64,000 bases of DNA from Clostridium neonatale (GTDB lineage: Bacteria; Bacillota; Clostridia; Clostridiales; Clostridiaceae), in the NCBI RefSeq assembly GCF_001458595.1, contig NZ_LN890328.1:2391855-2455854 (forward strand), read 5' to 3'. The position numbers and the translations under genes were made by a program. Of the stretch, positions 45,817 through 55,722 are shown one piece after another. Numbering within the stretch: position 1 is the first letter of the stretch; the number at the start of each line of letters is the position of its first letter. The notes beneath the pieces were generated by a model. It saw nothing but the letters and a program-made list of their open reading frames with translations. It made no database searches and was not told the DNA's origin.

Positions 45817-46845
45817 TTATCTAACTAAACCTGTTATAGTTTGTAATATTTCATCTCCATTAGATATCATCTTAGAAGATGCTTGGAAAGCTCTTGTAGC
45901 AACTATCATATCTGTAAATTGTTCTGTTAAATCTACATTTGATGCTTCAAGTGCACCTTGAATAAAGTCTCCAAAACCACCTGAATTATCAGCTGTTGCT
46001 GCGGCGCCTTTTCCTGATCTTATCAATGCGCCACCGGTATTAGATCCATCTTGCAATAAGTTTCCACCTATTCCTTTTAATGCTTCTGGATTCTTGAATG
46101 ATGCCATAGCTACTTGGCCAATTACTGCTCTTCCACCTGATGCTAATGTTACTGTGATAACTCCATCTTTACCTATATCAAATGTTCTTACTTTATCGGC
46201 TGCACCATTTACCATTACACTATCTGGTATTGCTAATGGTACTAATTCTGTTGTTGTTGCAGTAGCTGTATCTGCCTGTGTGTCTAAATTAGTAATAGTT
46301 ATAATTGCATCTCCTATACTTTGATTCTTTGTTGGATCAGCTGCAGTTGCATGAGTAATAGCAGCGCCAGTCATAGCATATCCCATGACTTTATAACCAT
46401 CTGCTGTCAACAAATTTCCATTTTCATCTAGAGTTAAGTTTCCATCACGTGTATATGCTGTCTGTGATATATTAGTAGCCGTTCCAAGCGCTCCATTTGT
46501 CACTGCTATTTTTCCATCATCCGCTGCACCACATACAATCAAATACCCTTCTCCATCTACACATACATCAAGACTTCTACCTGTTGACATTGCATTACCT
46601 TGGCTCATCATCTTGTTAATGCTTGAGAGTTGTGCACCAAGTCCCACTTGCTTCGCATTAGTGCCACCTTTATATGTTGATGGATTTGATGCATATCCAG
46701 CATTTTGGTATAACATATCTTTAAACTCTGCTCTTGATCCCTTAAATGCTGTTGTACTTACATTGGCTATATTATTACCTATAACATCTAATTTAGTTTG
46801 ATTAACCTTCATCCCGCTTATTCCAGAATACATTGATCTTAACAT
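45817..46845 (-). CDS. flgE: Flagellar hook protein FlgE
   Basis: Subunit of the flagellar hook. The N-terminal rod/hook motif (LDVIGNNIANVSTTAFKGSR region), the VDGEGYLIV patch, and the C-terminal SNVDLTEQFTDMIVATRAFQ helix are clear. 342 residues is short because the outer D2 region is small, as in other clostridia. The middle is rich in Ala and Thr. Less A+T-rich than neighbours at places, probably because of its Gly/Ala composition. Confidence 0.95.
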   Translation of the reverse strand: MLRSMYSGISGMKVNQTKLDVIGNNIANVSTTAFKGSRAEFKDMLYQNAGYASNPSTYKGGTNAKQVGLGAQLSSINKMMSQGNAMSTGRSLDVCVDGEGYLIVCGAADDGKIAVTNGALGTATNISQTAYTRDGNLTLDENGNLLTADGYKVMGYAMTGAAITHATAADPTKNQSIGDAIITITNLDTQADTATATTTELVPLAIPDSVMVNGAADKVRTFDIGKDGVITVTLASGGRAVIGQVAMASFKNPEALKGIGGNLLQDGSNTGGALIRSGKGAAATADNSGGFGDFIQGALEASNVDLTEQFTDMIVATRAFQASSKMISNGDEILQTITGLVR

Positions 46846-46916
46846 AAATTCTTCTCCTCCTAAATTTTATAGTACTGTCGTGTCTGCTTCTGTCGTTCCA
46901 CAGACTAACCCCCTCT

Positions 46917-47045
46917 ACAATTCACAATTCATAATGCACAATTCACAATGAGTGATGAAAAACTTCGTTTTTCTTAAATTATATATTTTTTTAGAAATTC
47001 CTTAAGGAATTTCATACTTCATTGATAATTGTTAATTGATCATTG
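46917..47045. repeat. MITE-like repeat between flgE and the next operon gene
   Basis: Left end ACAATTCACAATTCATAATG followed by CACAATTCACAATG; right end, reverse-complemented, CAATGATCAATTAACAATTA. A perfect palindrome GAAATTCC-TTAA-GGAATTTC lies inside at 46993-47012. Nothing coding is present. It is the clearest copy of the CAATTCACAATT family. Confidence 0.6.
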
Positions 47046-47055
47046 TTTTGTCCTG

Positions 47056-47454
47056 TTATAAAAGTACTACACTATCAATATTTGTGAATATATTTTCGTT
47101 TGTCCTATTTTTATCTACTGCTGTTATAAGTGTTCTATTTTCAACACTTGCAATTAATGCAACATTCTTATATAACATTACAGTATTTTTCGAATTCTTA
47201 TCTTCTGCTATTTTAAATCCTCTTTCAATTTCCTTCATGTCCTCATTAGTAAAATTAATTTCATTTAATCTTAATGCTGCATGCTTTGAAACTGTAAAAC
47301 CTTCTTTTTTATTTACCGTATCTTTTAATACATCACTAAAACTTTTAGAATTATTGCTTTGCGGTTTTAAAACATCTATTTTTTCTTGTAAAGTGCTTCC
47401 TTGTCCAACTTTTCCTACAGAATACATTTGTCCATTTATTATTCTATAACTCAT
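47056..47454 (-). CDS. Conserved flagellar operon protein (TIGR02530 type)
   Basis: 132 residues with the pattern FTVSKHAALRLNEINF and a C-terminal LYKNVALIASVENRTLITAV strand pair, typical of the TIGR02530 family found between flgD and flgE in Firmicutes. Soluble, no signal peptide. Biochemical role not established in what I know. The ribosome site is modest (AAGG). Confidence 0.88.
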   Translation of the reverse strand: MSYRIINGQMYSVGKVGQGSTLQEKIDVLKPQSNNSKSFSDVLKDTVNKKEGFTVSKHAALRLNEINFTNEDMKEIERGFKIAEDKNSKNTVMLYKNVALIASVENRTLITAVDKNRTNENIFTNIDSVVLL

Positions 47455-47482
47455 ATATTTGCCTTAGCATTAATAACTCTTA

Positions 47483-48418
47483 TTAATTTGATGCATTTTC
47501 TGTAGAATTATTATTAGATGTTCCTTCTGTGGAATTGTTGTTAGACTCTCCTGTTTCAGTACCACTACTTGAGTCAGTTTTGTCTTCATCAAAATCTGAA
47601 GCCTTTACATTCATATCTTCATCACTCAAATCTCCAGCTTTATATATATCTAGATATGAGTATGTTACTGTTTCATCAGTTTCATTAAGTTTATCATCAA
47701 ACTTGTTAATTTTCAGCTTAACATCTCCACCATCAATATAAGCACCTTCGACTTTTCCTTTTATAACAATAGTTTTTCCATCATCATCTTCATCAACAAT
47801 AACCACTCTTTGCCCCTTTAAAGCTGATGCCGCAATGAATTGAGTATTTAAAGCTGAAATAGCACTTGTATTATCTGATGCATTTTCTATAACGCCTGCT
47901 ACTTTGCTCGATTCAATATTATTCTGCAGTTCTCCATTTGTGTCCAATATAGATAAATACTGTTTTCCTGATTTTGTTTGAACTCCAATTACTGTACCTT
48001 CTATTGCATTTCCAGTTGCATCATATTGATTTACTATTACATGCTTGCCCAAAAGATTTCTCACTGAAAAATCAGTCATTGTAGTATTCAAATTATTCAT
48101 CTGTTCTATTGATGCAAATTGAGCCATCTGCGTAACGTAAGCTGTTGAATCCTGATCTTGTGTTGGATCCATATTAGTCATTTGAGCAACTAATAATTTT
48201 AAGAATGCATCTTTTCCCATTCCAGTATCGCCATACTCAACAATCTTGGTTCCTCTATTAGTAGTTGAACCTACATTGGTTGCATTTGCATTAGATGCTG
48301 CTCCAAGTTCACTTGTTTTTTGACTTTGAGCATATTTTTTCTGCCTTTCAGCTTCTAACTTTGCTGCGATATTGGCATTATTTTCACTTACTGATGCATT
48401 ATAACTTGTAGATCCCAT
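47483..48418 (-). CDS. flgD: Flagellar hook-capping protein FlgD
   Basis: Scaffold for hook assembly. The core FlgD motif (GKDAFLKLLVAQMTNMDPTQ) is at about residues 72-91, then a Tudor-like/FnIII region, and finally an acidic, Ser/Thr/Asn-rich low-complexity tail of about 45 residues that is unusual. 311 residues from the ATG at 48418; the GTG three codons earlier lies within the AGGAGGTG site and is rejected. Confidence 0.93.
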   Translation of the reverse strand: MGSTSYNASVSENNANIAAKLEAERQKKYAQSQKTSELGAASNANATNVGSTTNRGTKIVEYGDTGMGKDAFLKLLVAQMTNMDPTQDQDSTAYVTQMAQFASIEQMNNLNTTMTDFSVRNLLGKHVIVNQYDATGNAIEGTVIGVQTKSGKQYLSILDTNGELQNNIESSKVAGVIENASDNTSAISALNTQFIAASALKGQRVVIVDEDDDGKTIVIKGKVEGAYIDGGDVKLKINKFDDKLNETDETVTYSYLDIYKAGDLSDEDMNVKASDFDEDKTDSSSGTETGESNNNSTEGTSNNNSTENASN

Positions 48419-48430
48419 AACATTCACCTC

Positions 48431-49756
48431 CTATGCTAAGAAATTTATATTGCTATCATCTGTTGCCATTTTTTCTTCAACTAATTCTTCTTCTGCAACA
48501 GAATCTACCCTATTACTTTCTGAAACATTAGTTTGACCATTTTGTCGTCCTTGCATTTCACCTTCAAAGTCTTTTTGTTTAAAAAAAGTAGTATCATCTT
48601 GATATAATTCAATATTCACTTCTGAAATTTTTAAGTTTTGATCGGCTAGTTGTTTCTTAATATCAACTAAGTTTTGTGCTAATAATTCAACTGTTTCTTT
48701 AGAAGTAGCTTTCAAGTTAGCTTTCATCACTCCATTTTCTTCTATCAAACTTATGGTCATTTGACCTAAGTTTCCTGGATTAATTTTTACTGTTAATTCT
48801 TTCAATGCGTTACTAACCATAAGTTTAACATCTTGAATTAAATCATTAGTAAAGCTTATTGAATTAATTGTTGTGTTATTGGCTGCTTGTACATTATTTA
48901 CTGATTGTCCTTGAAACTGACTTCTTATTGAAAATAAATTAAATTTATCAAGTGAATCCTCTTTATTAAGTAACTTATTTAAGAATTTATCTTCCTTACT
49001 TGTAGCTACATTTTCCTTTAAATTACTTTCATTTTTACTTGAATCCTCTTTACTATTATTAGAGTTATTTTTATTCAATATTTCTTCTAAGTCTAATACT
49101 TTCTTACTATCAGCATTATCAACTTTTTCAGAAACATCAGAAAGTAAATTATTTACTAAATTTTTGACTTCTTTATTTGAATTAATATTTTCGTCTAATG
49201 TACTGCTCAATTTAGTCAACAACTTTTCAATTAACTTTAATGAATTACTGTCAAGCGCTTCCTTAGAAGAATCATCACCTAATAATTCAGATAACTTTGA
49301 CATCAAATCATTTAAATTAGTTGTTCCAGTTTCTTTTGAAGAATTCATCTTTTCAATAATTGAATTTAATATGTCATTGTTTATTGTTCCTTGTAATTCC
49401 AACGTATTATCAGAATTTTTAAGTTCATTTAATAAATTCAATATATTGTTTAGTAATTCTATAACTTTTTCTTCTGGCAATTCATCAATTTTTTCTTCTA
49501 ACTCTTCAATTTGCTTTTCTATATCTTCAACCTTAGTTGATGATTCTGTATCTTTTCTCTCATCAATGATCGTGTTATTTTTATCTTCTTTATATTTTGT
49601 ATCTAAAACTTCTTTAAAGTTATCTTTTTTATCCGTTTTAGATGTCTTATTATTTGAAGAAGTCAATTTATTTAATTCTGATGTTACATTATTTGAATTA
49701 TTAGTAACCTTAACTATATTTTCATATTTTTTAGATAAATCTATAGTAACCCCCAT
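48431..49756 (-). CDS. fliK: Flagellar hook-length control protein FliK
   Basis: Molecular ruler that ends hook growth. The first 280 or so residues are low-complexity Asn/Ser/Lys/Glu helices; the C-terminal domain has the conserved LTVKINPGNLGQMTISL stretch that contacts FlhB. 441 residues. GGGGGTGA precedes the ATG. In frame with the usual fliJ-fliK-flgD order. Confidence 0.92.
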   Translation of the reverse strand: MGVTIDLSKKYENIVKVTNNSNNVTSELNKLTSSNNKTSKTDKKDNFKEVLDTKYKEDKNNTIIDERKDTESSTKVEDIEKQIEELEEKIDELPEEKVIELLNNILNLLNELKNSDNTLELQGTINNDILNSIIEKMNSSKETGTTNLNDLMSKLSELLGDDSSKEALDSNSLKLIEKLLTKLSSTLDENINSNKEVKNLVNNLLSDVSEKVDNADSKKVLDLEEILNKNNSNNSKEDSSKNESNLKENVATSKEDKFLNKLLNKEDSLDKFNLFSIRSQFQGQSVNNVQAANNTTINSISFTNDLIQDVKLMVSNALKELTVKINPGNLGQMTISLIEENGVMKANLKATSKETVELLAQNLVDIKKQLADQNLKISEVNIELYQDDTTFFKQKDFEGEMQGRQNGQTNVSESNRVDSVAEEELVEEKMATDDSNINFLA

Positions 49757-49782
49757 CTTATCTCACCCCCTTTCACAGCTTC

Positions 49783-50223
49783 TTACAATTCTTTCTCTTT
49801 TCTCATATAAGAATACAATGCTATCTCATCGATAGTTATTTGTTCCACCCTATTTTGTTCTTTAACATAACTCTCATATTTCTTTTCTTTTAAAGTTTCA
49901 ACTATTTTTCTATCAACTTGTTTTTCTTTCAATTCGCTTCTTTTATTTTCAACTTCCATTATTTTTTTATTTAACGCCTTCTCTGTTTCCTTCATCCCGG
50001 TTTGAAGCCCTTTAAGATAATACCTTTTAAGCTTTTGGTATACAATATCCTCATTTGGCTTAATTCCTTTGTATTTATCATAATTCTCATTAAGCTCTTG
50101 TAATTTATTTTCTATAATTTTTTTCTGCCTTTGACTTTCATTAAACTCCCTTTTGCATTCTTCTTCTTTTTGCATTCTTATCTCAAGAAGTTTGTCTAAT
50201 CTAAATTTAAATTTTTCAGCCAA
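49783..50223 (-). CDS. fliJ: Flagellar export chaperone FliJ
   Basis: 146 residues, an almost continuous charged coiled coil beginning MAEKFKFRLDKLLEIRMQKE, typical of FliJ, which couples the FliI ATPase to the FlhA gate. Lies between fliI and fliK. Confidence 0.93.
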   Translation of the reverse strand: MAEKFKFRLDKLLEIRMQKEEECKREFNESQRQKKIIENKLQELNENYDKYKGIKPNEDIVYQKLKRYYLKGLQTGMKETEKALNKKIMEVENKRSELKEKQVDRKIVETLKEKKYESYVKEQNRVEQITIDEIALYSYMRKEKEL

Positions 50224-50258
50224 ATCACATCAACCTCTCACAAAATACAGAATAAAAT

Positions 50259-51575
50259 TTATTTAAACATAGAAATTAACCTATTTTGAACATCTTCAAA
50301 CCTCGCCTTTTCTTCAATCCCCTGACATAGGAACCCATTCAGCTTATCATTATATTCAATTGCCATATCAATCTTTGGATTAGTTCCTTTTACATATGCT
50401 CCAATATTTATAAGATCTTCTGCCTCTTTATAGGTAGCTAGCAAATCTCTTGCTAAAGATGCTGCTTGTTTATGTTCTTTAGGTGCAATTGTACTCATAA
50501 GTCTACTTACACTATTTAAAATATCAATGGCCGGATAATGGTTTTTATGTGCTAAATCTCTTGATAAGACTATATGACCATCAAGTATACCTCTAACTGC
50601 ATCAGCTATGGGCTCATTAAAATCATCCCCATCTACAAGTACTGTATAAAAAGCAGTTATAGATCCATCAATAGATGTTCCTGATCTTTCCATAAGCTTT
50701 GGCAGTTTCGCAAAAACTGAAGGTGTATATCCTTTAGTTGCTGGTGGTTCTCCTATTGCTAGCCCAACTTCTCTTTGAGCCATTGCAAATCTTGTTACAG
50801 AATCCATCATAAGAATAACCTTTTTACCTTGATCTCTAAAATATTCTGCAATTGCTGTAGCTGTAAGAGCACCTTTTATTCTAATAAGAGCAGGCTTATC
50901 TGATGTAGCACAAACAACAACAGACTTTTTCATCCCCTCTGGACCTAAATCTTTTTCTATAAATTCTAAGACTTCTCTTCCTCTTTCACCAATTAATGAA
51001 ATAACATTAACATCAGCTTTTGCTTCTCTTGCTATCATCCCAAGGGTTGTACTCTTTCCAACTCCGCTACCTGCAAATATTCCTATTCTCTGCCCATCAC
51101 CACATGTTAAAAAACCATCTATTGCTCTAACACCAGTTGGCATAATATCTTTTATTCTTTTTCGTTTTAATGGATCTGGGGCTTCATTTTCAAGAGGATA
51201 TTCTTCTCCATCAATAAATAGTGATTCACTGTCTAATGGATTTCCAAGGCCATCTATTATGTGACCTAATAAAGCATCTGAACATCGAACGCTAAGAGGC
51301 TTTCTTTGAGGAACAACTCTGCATCCAGGAGAAATTCCTATTAATTCATCTAATGGCATCAGAATAACAAACTCTTCTTTAAAACCTACCACTTCACAGT
51401 TTATAGGATTTTCACTTTCATTATATATAATACATAATTCTCCAATAAACGCCTTGATTCCTTGAACTTCAATGGTAAGACCTATTACTTTTCTGACTAT
51501 TCCTTCACTGTAAATAGCAGAGGTACCATTAACCCTTTTAGTAAGCTTATTAAAATCCAACTCTAAGTCAAGCAT
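50259..51575 (-). CDS. fliI: Flagellum-specific ATPase FliI
   Basis: F1-beta-like hexameric ATPase energising export. Walker A GIFAGSGVGKST, Walker B region VILMMDSVTRFA and the ATPase alpha/beta signature PAIDILNSVSR. 438 residues, normal. AGGAGG lies upstream of the ATG. Next to its regulator fliH. Confidence 0.98.
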   Translation of the reverse strand: MLDLELDFNKLTKRVNGTSAIYSEGIVRKVIGLTIEVQGIKAFIGELCIIYNESENPINCEVVGFKEEFVILMPLDELIGISPGCRVVPQRKPLSVRCSDALLGHIIDGLGNPLDSESLFIDGEEYPLENEAPDPLKRKRIKDIMPTGVRAIDGFLTCGDGQRIGIFAGSGVGKSTTLGMIAREAKADVNVISLIGERGREVLEFIEKDLGPEGMKKSVVVCATSDKPALIRIKGALTATAIAEYFRDQGKKVILMMDSVTRFAMAQREVGLAIGEPPATKGYTPSVFAKLPKLMERSGTSIDGSITAFYTVLVDGDDFNEPIADAVRGILDGHIVLSRDLAHKNHYPAIDILNSVSRLMSTIAPKEHKQAASLARDLLATYKEAEDLINIGAYVKGTNPKIDMAIEYNDKLNGFLCQGIEEKARFEDVQNRLISMFK

Positions 51576-51600
51576 ATAAGTATCCTCCTAAAGCAGTATT

Positions 51601-52380
51601 TTATCCTAGTAATGTTTTTCTAATTTGCTCCATCCCAATATCAATTCCAACTTTAACAATTCCACTTGGCTTCTCAAGTATAGCATTTCCCTTTTCCATA
51701 CTATCATCAGCCATTACAAAAATATCATTCTTAACTGAATATTGCACTTTCCACTTTGAAATGTTATTTTTCAACTCTTCACAATGAAAAGAATTTGCTT
51801 TTATTATTATGCTTTCCTCACCCTTTGAGACTTTAAACGCTTCTTCTATCAAAACATTCATTGAATCTTCTTTTGATAATTTTTGTCTAGTTATATTACC
51901 AGCTATTTCTAAAGCTAATTTTATTACATCAGTTTTTTTACTTTCTAAATACTCAGAGTAATTTTCTCTAGCACTTTTTAATAATGTTTCTGCATTGTTT
52001 ATAATTTCTTCAGCTTCCAATTTTGCCTTTTCAATTGTCTCTTCATATGCTTTTTTATAACCATCATCATATCCATTTTGAATTCCTTGATTATAGCCCT
52101 TCTCATATGCCTCTTTTTCTGCCTTATCAGCATTTAACTGTGCTTTTAAAACTATTCCCTCTTTTTCTCTTTGTGCATCTTGAATTATCCTCTTGCCTAT
52201 ATCTTCATATTTTTTTAGCACTTCTTCTGGGTCAATCTTAGGCTCTTCTTCTACCACTTCAATTTCTTCAGGTTCAATTTCTTCAGGAATATAATTTTTC
52301 ACAACATATTCTGTAGAGATAATCTTTTTTTCACTGTCCTTTGTAAAACTACTCTTTATAATATTATACGATGATTGCAT
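51601..52380 (-). CDS. fliH: Flagellar assembly protein FliH
   Basis: Regulator and membrane tether of FliI. An acidic N-terminus, a Glu/Lys helix with GYNQGIQNGYDDGYKKAYEE (GxxxG repeats typical of FliH, about 95-115), and a V-ATPase-E-like C-terminal domain. 259 residues from the ATG at 52380, placed 8 bp after GAGG; the GTG three codons earlier is part of the site. Overlaps fliG by 17 bp. Confidence 0.92.
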   Translation of the reverse strand: MQSSYNIIKSSFTKDSEKKIISTEYVVKNYIPEEIEPEEIEVVEEEPKIDPEEVLKKYEDIGKRIIQDAQREKEGIVLKAQLNADKAEKEAYEKGYNQGIQNGYDDGYKKAYEETIEKAKLEAEEIINNAETLLKSARENYSEYLESKKTDVIKLALEIAGNITRQKLSKEDSMNVLIEEAFKVSKGEESIIIKANSFHCEELKNNISKWKVQYSVKNDIFVMADDSMEKGNAILEKPSGIVKVGIDIGMEQIRKTLLG

Positions 52381-53389
52381 CTTCTCCACCTCTTGAAATT
52401 ATAATTTCTCCAGCATCATCTAGCCTTCTAATAACAGATACAATCTTTTGTTGAGATTTTTCAACATCCATAAGTCTTACAGGTCCTAAGAATTCCATAT
52501 CTTCCTTTAAAGAAGCTGCAGCTCTCTTTGATTGGTTTCTATATACACACATAGCCACTTCTTCAGAGCATCCTTTAAGTGCAAGTGCAAGATCTGAAGC
52601 TTCGACTTCTCTAAGAATTCTTTGAATAGATACATCATCAAGAGAAATAATATCTTCAAATACGAACATAGAACTCTTAACTTTATCTGCAAGTTCTGCA
52701 TCTTCTCTTTCTAATCCTTCTGTAATATTCTTTTCAGTTGTTCTATCAACTTGATTTAATATACCTACCAATGTTTCTACCCCACCAATTGTAGTCATTT
52801 CAGTTCTTACAACAGAAGACAATTTTCCTTCAAGAACAGATTCAATTTCTTTAATAACCATAGGTGATGTATTATTCATAGTAGCAATTCTATATGCAAC
52901 TTCACTTTGAGTTTCTTCTGGTAATTCAGCCATGACCTGAGCTGCTTTATCTGGTTGAAGATAACATAATATCAATGCTATTGTTTGTGGCTGTTCTGAA
53001 ACTATTACATTGAATAATTGATGTGCATCTGCCTTTCTAGCAATTGAAAACGGTCTGTATTGTGCAGTTGCTTCTGATACTTTATCAAGAATTTCACTAG
53101 CTCTTTGGCTTCCTAATGCCTTGGATAATAATTGCTTAGCATAATCCATGCCACCTTCAATTATATAATCTCTTGCCTTATTTATTTGTAAAAATTCATT
53201 TAATATCTCTTCTCTTTGTTCCGGTGTAACAGATGTTATATTAGCTATTTCATATGTTATTTTTTGAATGTCAGCTTCAGGTAGCTTTTTCAAAATACCT
53301 GAAGATGCATCTGGTCCAAGAGTAATAAATAATATAGCCGCTTTTTGAACTCCTGATAATTTGCTTTCACTCTTCATCGCCATAGCCAT
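52364..53389 (-). CDS. fliG: Flagellar motor switch protein FliG
   Basis: Rotor protein taking torque from MotA and switching direction. N-terminal KAAILFITLGPDASSGILKK, middle domain with EHR-like region (RKADAHQLFNVIVSEQPQTI) and charged torque helix near IQRILREVEASDLALALKG. 341 residues. Three bp after fliF, with AGAGGTG inside the fliF end. Confidence 0.97.
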   Translation of the reverse strand: MAMAMKSESKLSGVQKAAILFITLGPDASSGILKKLPEADIQKITYEIANITSVTPEQREEILNEFLQINKARDYIIEGGMDYAKQLLSKALGSQRASEILDKVSEATAQYRPFSIARKADAHQLFNVIVSEQPQTIALILCYLQPDKAAQVMAELPEETQSEVAYRIATMNNTSPMVIKEIESVLEGKLSSVVRTEMTTIGGVETLVGILNQVDRTTEKNITEGLEREDAELADKVKSSMFVFEDIISLDDVSIQRILREVEASDLALALKGCSEEVAMCVYRNQSKRAAASLKEDMEFLGPVRLMDVEKSQQKIVSVIRRLDDAGEIIISRGGEDAIIV

Positions 53390-53392
53390 TCA

Positions 53393-54952
53393 TCACCTCT
53401 CATCTTCTGTCAGCCATGATCTGATTATATCAACAACTTGTTCTGGCTTTTCTGTAGCATATTTCTTGATTTCTTGTTCTAAATGCGTCTTTTGATTCTT
53501 TACTTCAAAGTCAATAGGCGTAAATACTTCTGGTTCTTTTGGTATTAAACTATCATCAATCAATGTATCCAATAATTGTTCATCCTCAGCTTTCTTCTTC
53601 TTTCTAAACTTTTTGATTAAGAAGAATAATCCAATAAGAACTATTAATCCTGCAATAGAACCTATAACTATTAATCTATTTCTCTTTTGAGCTTCTATTT
53701 GCTTATTCATTTCATCAATTTGTGCCTGCATTTGTTCCTCTTCAGTAGTGTCAAATGCAATTCCAAGCACTGATACTTGATCTCCTCTTGTTGCATCAAA
53801 GCCAATGGCATTTTCAACAGCTTTTTGTATCTCTTCTTGAGTTGCTGTATCTAAATTTGCATCAATTAAAACTGATGCTGTTATTCTCTTAACTTCACCT
53901 GGCGCAGCTATTACTTTAGTTTCACTTTTTCCCACTTCATAATTAGTTTTTTGGTCCTCTTTTGATGAAGTATTATTGTCATTTCCATTAACAATTTCAT
54001 TACTCATATTATTATCTACTGGGCTTTCGCTGACCTGTCCAGTAGATGAATTGTTTTGTTCCCTACTACTTTCTTGACTAATTATTACTTTATTAGGATC
54101 AACAACTGTTTGAGTCTTTTGAGTAGAATCAAAATCTAAATTAGCATTTATCGTAGCCTTAACCTTATTTTTTCCAGCGACTGGTTCTAATAAATTAACT
54201 ACTTCTTTTTGAAGCCTCTCTTCGTAATTCTTTTCTAAGGTATGCTGCTTTGTTATTGTTTCATCATCTACAGTATTTTGTCCATCTTCAATATCCTTAG
54301 TTAGTAAATTCATGTTACTATCAACTACTGTGATATTTTCTTCTGGAATATTTTTATTGCTTTTTGAAACTAATGCTACTATAGCCTTTACTTGATTTTT
54401 ATCTAAACTTTCGCCTTGCTTTAATTTCAAAGTAACTGAAGCCTTTCCAGGTTCTTTATCTGTTACGAATACAGAATCTGTTGGTTCTGTAATATGTACC
54501 CTTGCTTCTTCTATTTGTTCAAACCCCTTAATAGTTCTTTCTAATTCTCCTTCAATCATTCTCTTCTTATTTAATTGAAATTGTTCATCTGTCATACCAA
54601 ATGAACTAGAATTATCCATAAGTTCATACCCTATAGTTCCTGAGGTTAAACTTGGAGCTAATTTAAGTTTCAATTCATCAACTTTTTCTTTTGGTACTAG
54701 AATGGTGTTAGTATCACTTTGACTTTTATATGAAACACCGTCATCTTCTAAAGTTGACATAACCGTTTGAGCATCTTTTGCATCAAGATTTGAAAATAAA
54801 ACCTTATATTTATTTGCATTTGAATAAATGATAGCACTTATTATTGCAACAATTATAGCTATCACCGCAACAATTTCTACAATCTTCACTTTTTTGCTCT
54901 GCGATTTAAACTTTTCTAAAAGCTCCTTAACTTTCTCTAAAAGTTTTTTCAT
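53393..54952 (-). CDS. fliF: Flagellar MS-ring protein FliF
   Basis: Membrane ring on which the rotor and export gate are built. Membrane helices at about 25-45 and 435-455 flank a large periplasmic-side domain with RBM folds (YKVLFSNLDAKDAQTVMSTL). The C-terminal tail VVDIIRSWLTEDER binds FliG. 519 residues, a normal length. Confidence 0.97.
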   Translation of the reverse strand: MKKLLEKVKELLEKFKSQSKKVKIVEIVAVIAIIVAIISAIIYSNANKYKVLFSNLDAKDAQTVMSTLEDDGVSYKSQSDTNTILVPKEKVDELKLKLAPSLTSGTIGYELMDNSSSFGMTDEQFQLNKKRMIEGELERTIKGFEQIEEARVHITEPTDSVFVTDKEPGKASVTLKLKQGESLDKNQVKAIVALVSKSNKNIPEENITVVDSNMNLLTKDIEDGQNTVDDETITKQHTLEKNYEERLQKEVVNLLEPVAGKNKVKATINANLDFDSTQKTQTVVDPNKVIISQESSREQNNSSTGQVSESPVDNNMSNEIVNGNDNNTSSKEDQKTNYEVGKSETKVIAAPGEVKRITASVLIDANLDTATQEEIQKAVENAIGFDATRGDQVSVLGIAFDTTEEEQMQAQIDEMNKQIEAQKRNRLIVIGSIAGLIVLIGLFFLIKKFRKKKKAEDEQLLDTLIDDSLIPKEPEVFTPIDFEVKNQKTHLEQEIKKYATEKPEQVVDIIRSWLTEDER

Positions 54953-54984
54953 TTCAAGCTCCCCTTACATATCCTCTTGCATTT

Positions 54985-55290
54985 TTATTGCATCTTAATT
55001 AATTCTTTATACCCTTCAACCAGCTTGTCTCTAGTTGTAGTTAAAAACTGCAAACTTAAATTTGCTTCTGCTGCTTTCACCATAACTTCATCAATTGTAA
55101 CATCATCACCTTTTACAAATGCATTTGTTGTGGCATTTGATTCTGTTGCGGCTTCATTAACATTGTCTACACATTTTTTTAACATACTAGAAAATTCATT
55201 ACTATTACTAGTTGCATCCTTACCATCATTTTCTTCAAACTTATTTTGAAACTGCTGTAATCTTAAATTAAAATTATCTTCTATTCTCAT
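54985..55290 (-). CDS. fliE: Flagellar hook-basal body protein FliE
   Basis: 101 residues, the adaptor between MS ring and rod. The C-terminal pattern MVKAAEANLSLQFLTTTRDK is diagnostic. The N-terminal half is polar and variable. Between flgC and fliF as usual. Confidence 0.94.
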   Translation of the reverse strand: MRIEDNFNLRLQQFQNKFEENDGKDATSNSNEFSSMLKKCVDNVNEAATESNATTNAFVKGDDVTIDEVMVKAAEANLSLQFLTTTRDKLVEGYKELIKMQ

Positions 55291-55298
55291 CTATATAC

Positions 55299-55709
55299 CT
55301 ACTTTCCTATTTCTAATGCTTTTGAAAACATTGACTTTAATGCATTAAAGGTATCTAAATTAGCTTCATACGATCTTGTTGACACCATCATATCAGCCAT
55401 TTCATTTAATACATTTACATTCGGCATAGTTACATATCCGGTTTCAGGATCTGCATCTGGATGAGTTGGATCATATACCTTTCTAAGGGGAGACTCATCC
55501 TTTTGAATCTTTACAGCCTTTACTCCTGCCATATTTCCACTAGCATCTAGTGCCTCTTGAAACACTGCCACTTTTCTAACGTATGCTCCACTTCCATCAG
55601 CACTTCTTGTAGTCTGAGCATTTGCCATATTAGAAGTTATAGTATCCATTCTTAATCTCTCTGCTGCGAGTCCCGTAGCACTTATCTGCATTGAACTAAA
55701 TGCATTCAT
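55299..55709 (-). CDS. flgC: Flagellar rod protein FlgC
   Basis: 136 residues with the rod motif MNAFSSMQISATGLAAERLR and C-terminal NEMADMMVSTRSYEANLDTF. Proximal rod component. Follows flgB by 13 bp. Confidence 0.96.
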   Translation of the reverse strand: MNAFSSMQISATGLAAERLRMDTITSNMANAQTTRSADGSGAYVRKVAVFQEALDASGNMAGVKAVKIQKDESPLRKVYDPTHPDADPETGYVTMPNVNVLNEMADMMVSTRSYEANLDTFNALKSMFSKALEIGK

Positions 55710-55722
55710 TTCTTCAACCCCT

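Noticed and set aside
46993..47012. Operator palindrome GAAATTCC-TTAA-GGAATTTC
   Set aside because: It sits inside a repeat element within the operon, far from any promoter, so a regulatory role is not supported.
49164..49835. Plus-strand frame of 223 codons
   Set aside because: It is the Ser/Phe-rich mirror of the low-complexity Asn/Lys/Glu part of fliK, with no ribosome site or domain.
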